NCBI RefSeq assembly: GCF_904063055.1
Contig: NZ_CAJFCN010000016.1
Coordinates: 1-64,000, forward strand
Origin: Pseudomonas paracarnis
GTDB taxonomy: Bacteria; Pseudomonadota; Gammaproteobacteria; Pseudomonadales; Pseudomonadaceae
DNA length: 64,000 bases
Direction of reading: 5' to 3'
This document shows positions 55,789 to 64,000 of the stretch, piece after piece. The position numbers and the translations under genes were made by a program. How positions within the stretch are numbered: the first letter of the stretch is position 1; each line of letters starts with the position of its first letter. The notes under the pieces are model-generated. The model did not search any database, was not told the origin of the DNA, and worked only from the letters and a program-made list of their open reading frames with translations.

Positions 55789-56769
55789 TCAGGTTTTACG
55801 AGTGGCATCGTCCAGCGCCAGGATAGTGTGGGCGTTGGTGACGGTGGTCGCCAGCGTATTGATCACTCCCGAGCGCAACGCCCCCAAGGTCGCCGCCGCC
55901 TTGGTGTTCTCACTGGCAATCGCCACCACATCCGGGATGCGAAACAGCTCCTGCACCGTCAACCCGATCACGCGCCCCTGGATGGCGTTGACCGCCGGCT
56001 GGCCGTGAATGTCGATAAAGTCATAGCCCATCATGTCGCCCACAGTGCCAGACAGGCGCGCCTGGGCGATTTCCTGGGGCGAAAACCAGCCCATGCGCAC
56101 CATGTTGCTGTTCTCGCTCATGTCGCCGATGCCGATCAAGGCAATGTCAGCGCGGCGTGCGCGGTCAAGGGTGGAGCGCACCGTGTCGTTGTTGATCAGC
56201 ACCCCGCGCAGCTCGGGGTTGGCCACCAGCGCTGGGGCGTAGAGGCTTTCACTTTCGCCCCCAAAGCGCAGGGCCAGGCGCCGGCAGATGTGGTCAGGGT
56301 TCATGTATTCACCGGCCTTGAGCGAACCGCCGATGGCACACACGAAGGTGCAGTTGCGGGTCACCGGCAGAAACACGTTATCGGCCACCGCGCCGACGTT
56401 ACGCCCCATGCCCACCGCAACGATCATGCCGTCGCCCAGGGTCTTGTTGAGGTAGTTGGCCACCAGGCTGGCGACCGCCGAGCGCTGGGTGTCGGGGTCG
56501 CTGTGGTCGACCGCAATCAAGGCGCGGTCGAGCTTGAAGCGCTCCACCAGTGCCCGTTCCAGCTCGTTGTTCATTGCCGGGTGCTGCAGCACGCGCACCT
56601 CGACAATCCCTTCATCGCGCGCGCGCTTGAGCAGGCGGCTGACTTTTGCCCGCGACAGGTCAAAACGCTTGGCAATGGCCTCCTGAGTGACGTTCTCAAG
56701 GTAATAGAGCATCGCCACTTCGGTCATCTGATCGATATCACTGGCCATGCGCTGGGTACTGTCACTCAT
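55789..56769 (-). CDS. SorC-family sugar-responsive regulator
   Basis: 326 residues from the ATG at 56769. N-terminal helix-turn-helix (~20-60, Q-E-A-I-A-K-R-F-D-L-S-R-A-K-V-S-R-L-L-K) and a SorC sugar-phosphate-binding domain (G-M-G-R-N-V, A-I-G-G-S, G-I-G-D-M). Same strand as the RpiB-like gene and divergent from the ABC operon; it probably controls both through TGATCA-type sites in 57310-57502. Confidence 0.88.
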   Translation of the reverse strand: MSDSTQRMASDIDQMTEVAMLYYLENVTQEAIAKRFDLSRAKVSRLLKRARDEGIVEVRVLQHPAMNNELERALVERFKLDRALIAVDHSDPDTQRSAVASLVANYLNKTLGDGMIVAVGMGRNVGAVADNVFLPVTRNCTFVCAIGGSLKAGEYMNPDHICRRLALRFGGESESLYAPALVANPELRGVLINNDTVRSTLDRARRADIALIGIGDMSENSNMVRMGWFSPQEIAQARLSGTVGDMMGYDFIDIHGQPAVNAIQGRVIGLTVQELFRIPDVVAIASENTKAAATLGALRSGVINTLATTVTNAHTILALDDATRKT

Positions 56770-56832
56770 GGGGACGGGCTTCCGTTTCGGCGTCAAAGGC
56801 GCATTCTCCCGACTCTTGCCCTGCGCCGTCCA

Positions 56833-57294
56833 CTACTGATGCCCATCGCGCTCGATCGCATTGATGCGCTCGACCTTGGCCCCGGACCGCGCCGCTTCGA
56901 ACTCCGAGGCCAAAAACGCACTGACGATGCTTTTGGCCAACTCCGCACCGATGACCCGCGCACCGATGGAGAGGATTTGCGCATCGTTGCTCTTGCGCGC
57001 CCGCTCCGCAGAGTAGGTGTCATGGGCCTGGGCCGCACGGATGCCCAGAACTTTGTTGGCCGAGATGGCCATGCCTATGCCGGTGCCGCATACCAGCACG
57101 CCGAGGCGCTGTTGCCCGGCATTGATGGCGGTGGCCACGGCCAGAGCGATGTCCGGGTACAGCACCGGCGCCGTTGAATGCGTACCGAAGTCGGTGACCG
57201 GGTACCCCAACGCCTCGATATGGCGCTTCAACAACTCTTTGAGCTCAAAACCTGCTTCATCGCATCCGATAGCCACCGGGAAAGGTGTGTTCAT
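56833..57294 (-). CDS. RpiB/LacAB-family sugar-phosphate isomerase
   Basis: 153 residues from the ATG at 57294 (GGAG 13 bases upstream; an earlier in-frame start at 57309 is possible). Start I-G-C-D-E-A-G-F-E-L-K and active-site C-G-T-G-I-G-M-A-I-S-A-N-K are diagnostic. Related enzymes isomerise ribose-5-P, or erythrulose-4-P to erythrose-4-P in tetritol catabolism. With a DhaK-type kinase and two polyol dehydrogenases nearby, the tetritol role is preferred. Confidence 0.85.
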   Translation of the reverse strand: MNTPFPVAIGCDEAGFELKELLKRHIEALGYPVTDFGTHSTAPVLYPDIALAVATAINAGQQRLGVLVCGTGIGMAISANKVLGIRAAQAHDTYSAERARKSNDAQILSIGARVIGAELAKSIVSAFLASEFEAARSGAKVERINAIERDGHQ

Positions 57295-57309
57295 GGCGCC
57301 AAACTCCAC

Positions 57310-57502
57310 TGATCAAATGATCACTTAGTGAAATATCTCTCACTCATTTCGCAAGCATTCACCCCTTACTGTCAAGCGAGATTTAACTGACCTGCCAGTC
57401 AAAGCCCTATACCAAGGCAATAACCGCGTCAAAGATGAGAATCACACCTTTTAATTGAAAGAGATTGACTGATCAGAATTTCATTTGATACACATATGAT
57501 CA
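57310..57502. promoter_or_regulatory. TGATCA-rich divergent control region
   Basis: TGATCAAATGATCA at 57310-57323, TGATCA at 57470-57475, and TTGATACACATATGATCA at 57485-57502. The repeated half-sites between divergent operons suggest operators for the SorC regulator. The region is AT-rich. Confidence 0.55.
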
Positions 57503-57556
57503 CAGCGAAACATGACTGTGCGACCTAATAAGAATTCACAGCACGAGGACACGCCG

Positions 57557-59044
57557 ATGGCCACGCCATTACTGCTCCAGGCTGAACATGTCGCCAAGGC
57601 TTACGCCGGGGTGCCAGCCCTGCGCGACGGGCGCCTTTCTCTGCGCGCCGGCAGCGTCCACGCCCTGTGCGGCGGCAACGGTGCCGGCAAGTCGACCTTC
57701 CTGAGCATCCTGATGGGCATCACCCAGCGTGACGCCGGCAGCATTGTGCTCAACGGCGCACCGGTGCAGTTCAATCGCCCGAGTGAAGCCTTGGCCGCGG
57801 GGATCGCAATGATCACCCAGGAGCTCGAACCCATCCCCTACATGACCGTCGCCGAAAACATCTGGCTGGGCCGCGAACCGCGCCGCGCCGGTTGCATCGT
57901 CGACAGCAAGGCCCTCAATCGCCGCACCCGCGAACTGCTCGAAAGCCTGGAGTTCGACGTCGACGCCACCAGCCCCATGCACCGCTTGAGCGTGGCGCAG
58001 ATGCAACTGGTGGAAATCGCCAAGGCGTTCAGCCATGACTGCCAGGTGATGATCATGGACGAGCCCACCTCGGCCATCGGCGAGCGCGAGGCCGAAACCC
58101 TGTTCAAGGCGATTCGCCGCCTTACCGCACGCGGTGCCGGCATCGTGTACGTGTCCCATCGACTGAGCGAACTGGCGCAGATCGCCGATGACTACAGCAT
58201 CTTCCGTGATGGCGCCTTTGTGGAAAGCGGGCGCATGGCCGATATCGACCGCGACCACCTGGTGCGCGGCATTGTCGGCCAGGAACTGACGCGCATCGAC
58301 CACAAGGTGGGCCGCGAATGCGCGGCCAGCACCTGCCTGCAGGTCGACAACCTGAGCCGCAACGGTGAGTTCCACGACATCAGCCTGCAACTGCGCCGTG
58401 GCGAGATCCTCGGCATTTATGGGTTGATGGGCTCCGGGCGCAGTGAATTCCTCAATTGCATCTACGGCCTGACCGTGGCGGATGCCGGCAGCGTTACCTT
58501 GCAAGGCAAGCCCATGCCCATCGGGCAGCCCAAGGCGACCATCGACGCCGGCATGTCGCTGGTCACCGAAGACCGCAAGGACAGCGGCCTGGTGCTGACC
58601 GGCAGCATCCTGTCGAACATTGCACTGTCGGCCTATAAGCGCTTGTCGAGTTGGTCGCTGATCAACGCACGCAAAGAGGCGCAACTGGCCGAGGAGATGG
58701 TCAAGCGCCTGCAGATCAAGACCAGTTCCCTGGAGCTGCCGGTGGCGTCCATGAGCGGCGGCAACCAGCAAAAGGTGGTGCTCGCCAAATGCCTGTCCAC
58801 GGAACCGGTGTGCCTGCTCTGCGATGAACCCACCCGCGGCATCGACGAAGGCGCCAAACAGGAGATCTACCACCTGCTCGACCAGTTTGTGCGGGCCGGT
58901 GGCGCAGCCATTGTGGTGTCGTCAGAAGCACCGGAACTGCTGCACTTGAGCGACCGCATCGCCGTCTTCAAAGGTGGCCGGCTGGTCACTATCAGCACCG
59001 ACACCGCCCTTTCCCAGGAAGCCTTGTTGAGTCTTGCCTCATGA
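57557..59044 (+). CDS. Ribose-type ABC importer ATPase (two domains)
   Basis: 495 residues from the ATG at 57557 (GAGGA 8 bases upstream; a start at 57512 is less likely). RbsA/XylG type: two ABC domains, the first with complete Walker A G-G-N-G-A-G-K-S and V-A-Q-M-Q-L-V-E-I, the second with a degenerate Walker A (G-L-M-G-S-G-R-S) but good signature S-G-G-N-Q-Q-K-V, as usual in this family. Its stop overlaps the permease start by 4 bases. Confidence 0.92.
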   Translation: MATPLLLQAEHVAKAYAGVPALRDGRLSLRAGSVHALCGGNGAGKSTFLSILMGITQRDAGSIVLNGAPVQFNRPSEALAAGIAMITQELEPIPYMTVAENIWLGREPRRAGCIVDSKALNRRTRELLESLEFDVDATSPMHRLSVAQMQLVEIAKAFSHDCQVMIMDEPTSAIGEREAETLFKAIRRLTARGAGIVYVSHRLSELAQIADDYSIFRDGAFVESGRMADIDRDHLVRGIVGQELTRIDHKVGRECAASTCLQVDNLSRNGEFHDISLQLRRGEILGIYGLMGSGRSEFLNCIYGLTVADAGSVTLQGKPMPIGQPKATIDAGMSLVTEDRKDSGLVLTGSILSNIALSAYKRLSSWSLINARKEAQLAEEMVKRLQIKTSSLELPVASMSGGNQQKVVLAKCLSTEPVCLLCDEPTRGIDEGAKQEIYHLLDQFVRAGGAAIVVSSEAPELLHLSDRIAVFKGGRLVTISTDTALSQEALLSLAS

Positions 59045-60018
59045 ATGCCAAAACCATCGTTGCCCCCGTTACCGCCGCGCCGCGCAACCGCCTGCGCCTG
59101 TCCCTCGACCGCTTCGGCCTGCCGCTGGTGTTTATCCTGCTGTGCGTGGTAATGGCGTTTTCCAGTGAGTACTTCATGACCTGGCGCAACTGGATGGACA
59201 TCCTGCGCCAGACCTCCATCAACGGCATTCTCGCCGTGGGCATGACCTATGTGATCCTGACCAAGGGTATCGACCTGTCGGTGGGGTCGATCCTGGCGTT
59301 CGCCGGGTTGTGCAGCGCCATGGTCGCCACCCAGGGTTATGGCCTGTTGGCGGCGGTCAGCGCAGGGATGTTTGCCGGCGCGATGCTCGGGGTGGTCAAT
59401 GGTTTCATGATCGCCAACCTGTCGATCCCGCCGTTCGTGGCCACCCTCGGCATGCTCAGCATCGCGCGGGGCATGACCTTTATTCTCAACGACGGCAGCC
59501 CGATCACCGACCTGCCCGACGCCTACCTGGCCCTCGGCATCGGCAAGGTCGGCCCGGTGGGCGTGCCGATCATCATCTTCGCCGTGGTCGCGCTTATTTT
59601 CTGGATGGTGCTGCGCTACACCACCTACGGCCGTTATGTGTATGCGGTGGGCGGCAATGAAAAAAGCGCACGCACCTCCGGCATTGGCGTGCGCAAGGTG
59701 ATGTTCTCGGTGTACGTGGTCTCGGGCCTGCTCGCCGGGTTGGCCGGCGTGGTGCTGTCGGCACGCACTACCTCTGCGCTGCCCCAGGCCGGGGTTTCCT
59801 ATGAGCTGGACGCGATTGCCGCGGTGGTGATCGGCGGCACCAGCCTGTCGGGCGGTACCGGCAGCATTGTCGGCACCTTGTTCGGGGCCCTGTTGATCGG
59901 CGTGATCAACAACGGCCTGAACCTGCTCGGCGTGTCCTCCTATTACCAGCAGGTCGCCAAGGGCCTGATCATTGTGTTCGCAGTACTGATCGACGTGTGG
60001 CGCAAGAAGAAACGCTGA
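59041..60018 (+). CDS. Ribose-type ABC importer permease
   Basis: 325 residues, about ten spans, RbsC family, with G-M-T-Y-V-I-L-T-K-G-I-D-L-S-V-G-S near the N terminus and A-V-V-I-G-G-T-S-L-S-G-G near the C-terminal third. One permease gene is expected to form a homodimer. Confidence 0.92.
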   Translation: MNAKTIVAPVTAAPRNRLRLSLDRFGLPLVFILLCVVMAFSSEYFMTWRNWMDILRQTSINGILAVGMTYVILTKGIDLSVGSILAFAGLCSAMVATQGYGLLAAVSAGMFAGAMLGVVNGFMIANLSIPPFVATLGMLSIARGMTFILNDGSPITDLPDAYLALGIGKVGPVGVPIIIFAVVALIFWMVLRYTTYGRYVYAVGGNEKSARTSGIGVRKVMFSVYVVSGLLAGLAGVVLSARTTSALPQAGVSYELDAIAAVVIGGTSLSGGTGSIVGTLFGALLIGVINNGLNLLGVSSYYQQVAKGLIIVFAVLIDVWRKKKR

Positions 60019-60052
60019 AGAACGACCCATAACAATAACCGGAGTTCTACTT

Positions 60053-61060
60053 ATGAAACTGGGTACCACCCTGGCCGCCGCGGCGGCCCTCTCCCTGCTC
60101 GCCAGCAGTATCGCCCTGGCCGCCGACGGCAAGACCTACAAGATCGGCGCAGCCGTCTATGGCCTCAAGGGGCAGTTCATGCAGAACTGGGTTCGTGAGC
60201 TCAAGGAGCATCCGGCCGTCAAGGATGGCACCGTGCAGTTGACCGTGTTCGACGGCAACTACGACGCCCTGACCCAGAACAACCAGATCGAAAACATGGT
60301 GACCCAACGCTACGACGCGATTCTGTTCGTGCCGATTGATACCAAGGCCGGCGTCGGCACCGTCAAGGCCGCCATGAGCAACGACGTGGTGGTCATCGCC
60401 TCCAATACGAAAGTAGCCGATGCCAGCGTGCCGTATGTGGGTAACGACGACGTGGAAGGCGGCCGCCTGCAGGCCCAGGCCATGGTCGACAAGCTCAACG
60501 GCAAGGGCAACGTGGTGATCATCCAGGGCCCGATTGGCCAGTCGGCGCAGATCGACCGGGAAAAAGGCGAGCTGGAAGTGCTGGGCAAACACCCGGACAT
60601 CAAGATCATCGAAAAGAAAACCGCCAACTGGGACCGCGCCCAGGCCATGACCCTCACCGAAGACTGGCTCAACGCCCACCCCAAGGGCATCAATGGCGTG
60701 ATCGCCCAGAACGACGACATGGCCCTGGGCGCCGTGCAGGCCTTGAAGTCCCATGGCCTCACCGCCAAGGATGTGCCCGTTACCTCTATCGACGGCATGC
60801 CGGATGCGATCCAGGCGGCGAAAAAGGACGAAGTCACCACCTTCCTCCAGGATGCCCAGGCCCAATCCCAAGGCGCACTGGACGTGGCCCTGCGCGCCCT
60901 GGCAGGCGAGGACTACAAGCCGCAATCGGTGATCTGGGAGCGCTACGCCAAGGACGTGAAATGGGCCGACGGCACAGCCAAGAACTACATCCTGCCCTGG
61001 GTGCCGGTGACCAATGCCAATGCGGATGCGCTGTACAAGCAAGTCAGCGGCGGTAAGTAG
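60053..61060 (+). CDS. Ribose-type ABC importer substrate-binding protein
   Basis: 335 residues. Signal peptide ends near L-A-A-D (~24). Periplasmic-binding-protein type 1 fold with D-G-N-Y-D, I-L-F-V-P-I-D, Q-N-D-D-M-A-L-G and T-S-I-D-G-M, the sugar-binding motifs of RbsB relatives. The context suggests a polyol such as erythritol or threitol. An ACCGGAG site precedes the ATG. Confidence 0.9.
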   Translation: MKLGTTLAAAAALSLLASSIALAADGKTYKIGAAVYGLKGQFMQNWVRELKEHPAVKDGTVQLTVFDGNYDALTQNNQIENMVTQRYDAILFVPIDTKAGVGTVKAAMSNDVVVIASNTKVADASVPYVGNDDVEGGRLQAQAMVDKLNGKGNVVIIQGPIGQSAQIDREKGELEVLGKHPDIKIIEKKTANWDRAQAMTLTEDWLNAHPKGINGVIAQNDDMALGAVQALKSHGLTAKDVPVTSIDGMPDAIQAAKKDEVTTFLQDAQAQSQGALDVALRALAGEDYKPQSVIWERYAKDVKWADGTAKNYILPWVPVTNANADALYKQVSGGK

Positions 61061-61084
61061 TCAGTGGCTTGAAACACAGTCAAC

Positions 61085-61171
61085 TGTGGGATCTGGCTTG
61101 CCTGCGATGCAGGCACCTCGGTGCATCAGGTAGACCGGGTTGATGCAATCGCAGGCAAGCCAGCTCCCACA
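61085..61171. repeat. Inverted REP pair (BIME-like)
   Basis: tgtgggatctggcttgcctg and, inverted, atcgcaggcaagccagctcc. It sits between the binding-protein gene and the SDR gene inside the operon. Confidence 0.82.
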
Positions 61172-61213
61172 TTGGACCGAGTTCTACCTTTTGATCTGTA
61201 TCGGGAGTCATTC

Positions 61214-61969
61214 ATGTCTGGTTTCTGGAACCAAGCCTTCGACCTCAGCGGCCGTTGCGCGGTGATCACCGGTGGCGCCGCCGGCATCGGCCTGGCCTGC
61301 GCTACCTTGCTGGCGGAACGCGGCGCAAGGGTGGCGCTGCTGGACCGCGATCCGGCCGTGGTCGAGGTGGCCGCCAGCCTGGGTGCCGGGCACCTGGGCA
61401 TTGCCGTCGACCTCGGGAAGATCGACCAGATACAACCGACCGTCGACAAGGTGTTCGCACATTTCCAGCGCCTGGATTACCTGATCAACAGCGCAGGCGT
61501 GGTGCTGCTGGACAAGGCCATCGAGGTCAGCGAAAGCGCCTGGGACACCACCCTGGACATCAACCTCAAGGCCAGCTTTTTCATGGCCCAGGCCTGTGCC
61601 AGACATATGCTTGCCCAAGGCAGCGGGCGCATCGTCAACCTGGCGTCCCAGGCCGCCGTGATTGGCCTGGACCGTCACGTTGCCTACTGCGCCAGCAAAG
61701 CCGCCATCGTCGGCATGACCAAGGTATTGGCCATGGAGTGGGCGCCGCAGATCAACGTCAACGCCATCTCCCCCACCATCGTCGAAACCGCCCTGGGTAA
61801 AAAAGCCTGGGCCGGCGAGGTGGGTGAGCGGGCCAAATTGCAGATCCCGGCAGGTCGCTTTGCCCAGCCGGAAGAAATCGCCGGGCTGGCGCTGTACCTG
61901 CTCAGCGATGCCGCGCAGATGATCACCGGCGCCAACATGGTGATCGACGGCGGTTACAGCATTCAGTAA
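61214..61969 (+). CDS. SDR polyol dehydrogenase, D-threitol-dehydrogenase-like
   Basis: 251 residues from the ATG at 61214 (GGGAG upstream); the longer open frame runs through a REP. Classical short-chain dehydrogenase: T-G-G-A-A-G-I-G-L, N-S-A-G, catalytic Tyr/Lys in V-A-Y-C-A-S-K-A, and C-terminal I-D-G-G-Y. Likely oxidises a polyol to a ketose with NAD. Relatives include GolD/DthD-type D-arabitol and D-threitol dehydrogenases. The substrate is inferred from the locus. Confidence 0.8.
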   Translation: MSGFWNQAFDLSGRCAVITGGAAGIGLACATLLAERGARVALLDRDPAVVEVAASLGAGHLGIAVDLGKIDQIQPTVDKVFAHFQRLDYLINSAGVVLLDKAIEVSESAWDTTLDINLKASFFMAQACARHMLAQGSGRIVNLASQAAVIGLDRHVAYCASKAAIVGMTKVLAMEWAPQINVNAISPTIVETALGKKAWAGEVGERAKLQIPAGRFAQPEEIAGLALYLLSDAAQMITGANMVIDGGYSIQ

Positions 61970-61996
61970 TTCATCGTTATGTCGTGAGGTTTTGTC

Positions 61997-63112
61997 ATGT
62001 CCACTGTCACCGAACGCACACCTGAACAACTCGCCCCGAGCATCCCGAAAACCATGCAGGCTGTGGTCTGCCACGGCCCGGAAGACTACCGCCTGGAAAC
62101 CGTCGACGTGCCCACCCCCGGCCCCGACGAGATCCTGACCAAAGTCGAGCTGTGCGGCATTTGCATGGGCGATATCAAGACCTATCGCGGCGCGCCGTCG
62201 TTCTGGGGCGATGCCGAACAACCGCGCTACGTGAAGCCACCGATGATCCCCGGGCATGAGTTCGTGTGCCGCGTGGTCGCCCTTGGCCCAGGCGCCGAGA
62301 AGCGCGGCGTGGCCGTGGGCGACCGGGTGATCTCCGAGCAGATCGTGCCGTGCTGGGGCTGCCGCTTTTGCAACCACGGCCAGTACTGGATGTGCCAGAA
62401 GCACGACCTGTATGGCTTCCAGAACAATGTGCAGGGCGCCATGGCCCAATACATGATCTTCACCAAGGAAGGCATCATCCACAAAGTACCGGAAACCATC
62501 GCCCCCGATGAAGCGATCCTGATCGAGCCGCTGGCCTGCTCGCTGCACGCGGCGGAACGCGCCAATGTCGACCATGACGACATCGTGGTGGTCGCCGGCG
62601 CCGGCACCCTGGGCCTGGGCATCATCGGCGCGGTGCGGTTGCGCAACCCCAAAAAGCTCATTGTGCTGGACATGAAACCCGAACGCGCCGCCCTCGCCCT
62701 GCGCCTGGGCGCCGATGAAGTGTGGAACCCGGCCGAGGTGGATGTGCTGGCGAAAATCCGCGAAATCACCGATGGCTACGGCTGCGACATTTATATCGAA
62801 GCCACCGGGCACCACAAGGCGGTGAACCAGGGCCTGGCGATGCTGCGCAAGCTGGGACGCTTTGTCGAATTCAGCGTGTTCAATGACGAGGCCACGGTGG
62901 ACTGGTCGATCATTGGCGACCGCAAGGAGCTGGATATCCTCGGCTCACACCTGGGACCGTATATGTACCCAAGGGCCATCGACTTTATCGGCAACCGCAA
63001 GATCGACATGCGCGACGTGGTGACCCACAAGTTTGCGCTGGCGGATTTCAAGGAAGCGTTTGCAGTGATGGAGCGCGGCGATAAATCGCTCAAGGTTGTG
63101 CTCGAACCCTGA
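61997..63112 (+). CDS. Zinc-dependent polyol dehydrogenase, erythritol/L-threitol-dehydrogenase-like
   Basis: 371 residues. Medium-chain dehydrogenase with catalytic-zinc residues C-G-I-C and G-H-E, structural-zinc Cys in C-W-G-C-R-F-C-N-H-G-Q-Y-W-M-C, and Rossmann motif G-A-G-T-L-G-L-G. Starts 28 bases after the SDR gene with GAGG upstream. The combination MDR plus SDR plus DhaK-type kinase plus RpiB-like isomerase matches the tetritol locus of Mycolicibacterium. Confidence 0.8.
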   Translation: MSTVTERTPEQLAPSIPKTMQAVVCHGPEDYRLETVDVPTPGPDEILTKVELCGICMGDIKTYRGAPSFWGDAEQPRYVKPPMIPGHEFVCRVVALGPGAEKRGVAVGDRVISEQIVPCWGCRFCNHGQYWMCQKHDLYGFQNNVQGAMAQYMIFTKEGIIHKVPETIAPDEAILIEPLACSLHAAERANVDHDDIVVVAGAGTLGLGIIGAVRLRNPKKLIVLDMKPERAALALRLGADEVWNPAEVDVLAKIREITDGYGCDIYIEATGHHKAVNQGLAMLRKLGRFVEFSVFNDEATVDWSIIGDRKELDILGSHLGPYMYPRAIDFIGNRKIDMRDVVTHKFALADFKEAFAVMERGDKSLKVVLEP

Positions 63113-63134
63113 TCTGAGTAACAACACAAAACCC

Positions 63135-63222
63135 TGTGGGAGCTGGCTTGCCTGCGATGACGGTGCATCAGTAAAAAATCCCCAGCTGACACACCGCCAT
63201 CGCAGGCAAGCCAGCTCCCACA
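63135..63222. repeat. Inverted REP pair (BIME-like)
   Basis: Two REP cores in opposite orientation between the zinc dehydrogenase and the kinase gene, able to form a long hairpin. Confidence 0.85.
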
Positions 63223-63268
63223 GTGGAATAGTGCCGCCCCTTAGAACAAGAACACAGGAACCCGCGTT

Positions 63269-64000
63269 ATGAATCGAGTCATCAACGATCCCGACCAAGT
63301 GGTCGAAGACATGCTGCGCGGCATCCTGGTCGCGCACCCCGAGCTGCGCCAGTACGAAAGCAACCCACGGGTCATCGTCAAGGCCAAGCCCTCAGCCCAG
63401 GGCCGCGTTGGCATTGTCACCGGCGGCGGCTCCGGGCATGAGCCGGCGTTCCTCGGTTATGTAGGCCCAGGCCTGGTGGATGCGGTGGCCGTCGGCGAGA
63501 TTTTTTCCTCGCCCACCGCCAAAAGCTTTTTCGACGCCTTCCGCGCTGCCGACCATGGTGCTGGCGTTGCCTGCCTGTATGGCAACTACGCAGGCGACAA
63601 CATGAACGTGAAGCTGGCGATGAAAATGGCCGCCAGCAAAGACATGCGCATCCGCACGGTGGTCGCCAACGACGACGTGGCGTCCGCGCCCAAGGCCGAC
63701 ATCGCCAAGCGTCGCGGTGTAGCCGGGGAGATCTTCATGTGGAAGATCGGCGGTGCCGCCGCTGCCCAGCATTACGACCTGGACGGCGTGATTCGGGTGG
63801 CGCAGAAAACCGTCGACCACTGCCGCTCGATTGGTATCGGCCTTACGCCCTGCACCATCGCCGCGGTGGGCAAGCCGAACTTCCAGATTCCCGACGGGCA
63901 GATGGAATTAGGTATTGGCCATCATGGCGAGCCGGGCATCGAAGTCATCCCGATTGAACCGGCCGCCGCCATGGCCGAGCGCATGCTGGCGCCGATCCTC
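63269..64000 (+). CDS. DhaK-type ketose kinase, N-terminal part
   Basis: ATG at 63269 with AGGAA upstream; the frame is still open at the end of the window (244 codons seen). DhaK domain with I-V-T-G-G-G-S-G-H-E-P-A near residue 50, G-N-Y-A-G-D near 110, and G-H-H-G-E-P-G near 220, the His that binds the ketone covalently in dihydroxyacetone kinases. Whether a DhaL (ATP) domain is fused cannot be seen. In this locus it would phosphorylate erythrulose rather than dihydroxyacetone. Confidence 0.85.
   Translation, partial: MNRVINDPDQVVEDMLRGILVAHPELRQYESNPRVIVKAKPSAQGRVGIVTGGGSGHEPAFLGYVGPGLVDAVAVGEIFSSPTAKSFFDAFRAADHGAGVACLYGNYAGDNMNVKLAMKMAASKDMRIRTVVANDDVASAPKADIAKRRGVAGEIFMWKIGGAAAAQHYDLDGVIRVAQKTVDHCRSIGIGLTPCTIAAVGKPNFQIPDGQMELGIGHHGEPGIEVIPIEPAAAMAERMLAPIL

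Overview
The window is a piece of a Pseudomonas chromosome, most likely from the P. fluorescens group. The evidence is the high-GC coding style, the REP-type intergenic repeats with the core atcgcaggcaagccagctcc, the H2-type order of the type VI secretion genes, and Pseudomonas-style catabolic loci. No rRNA, tRNA, CRISPR array, integrase or transposase was recognised. The window opens inside an Ig-like-domain protein gene and closes inside a dihydroxyacetone-kinase-type gene.

Region 1 (1-8230): the end of an Ig-like protein with a textbook terminator, a small lipoprotein with a peritrophin-like cysteine pattern, a small exported protein, then a five-gene minus-strand operon: two haem-oxygenase-like diiron oxidases, two lyases of the fumarase/adenylosuccinate-lyase superfamily, and a SAM methyltransferase. 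Enzyme set and order match the flcA-E pathway for the copper-thiohydroxamate antibiotic fluopsin C of P. aeruginosa. Upstream lies a promoter with a 19-bp spacer, the hallmark of MerR/CueR-type copper control.

Region 2 (8319-11723): a composite intergenic repeat, an EIIC-EAL fusion (sugar-permease-like domain joined to a c-di-GMP phosphodiesterase), and two small proteins of unknown function.

Region 3 (11732-30098): a complete-looking H2-type T6SS operon (tssA, B, C, E, F, G, sfa, a 43-aa lipoprotein, fha/tagH, tssJ, K, L, M, stp1, stk1) with a divergent hcp. The clpV (tssH) gene that normally sits between tssG and sfa is absent; sfa starts 2 bases after tssG. No vgrG is present.

Region 4 (30114-37337): a second, longer copy of the composite repeat carrying a nested hairpin, a DUF1543 gene, ppiC, and the yejABEF peptide/microcin C importer.

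Region 5 (37483-43423): 3-hydroxybutyrate/acetoacetate use: a sigma54 activator (hbcR-like), GntP permease, 3-hydroxybutyrate dehydrogenase and acetoacetyl-CoA synthetase. A sigma54 promoter and two GTCTC-N6-GAGAC dyads lie upstream of the permease.

Region 6 (43562-53149): an orphan hybrid histidine kinase, a second parvulin, then a minus-strand locus (amino-acid-type ABC importer, RidA, IclR regulator, D-serine-dehydratase-like PLP enzyme, KDG kinase) that fits D-glucosaminate catabolism: uptake, deamination to 2-keto-3-deoxygluconate, phosphorylation.

Region 7 (53476-64000): a thioredoxin-like protein overlapping a TerC-CorC membrane protein gene, then a SorC-regulated polyol locus (RpiB-like isomerase, ribose-type ABC importer, SDR, zinc dehydrogenase, DhaK-type kinase) that resembles the erythritol/threitol pathway. 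Five copies of a roughly 110-bp palindromic element and several REP pairs are scattered through regions 4-7.
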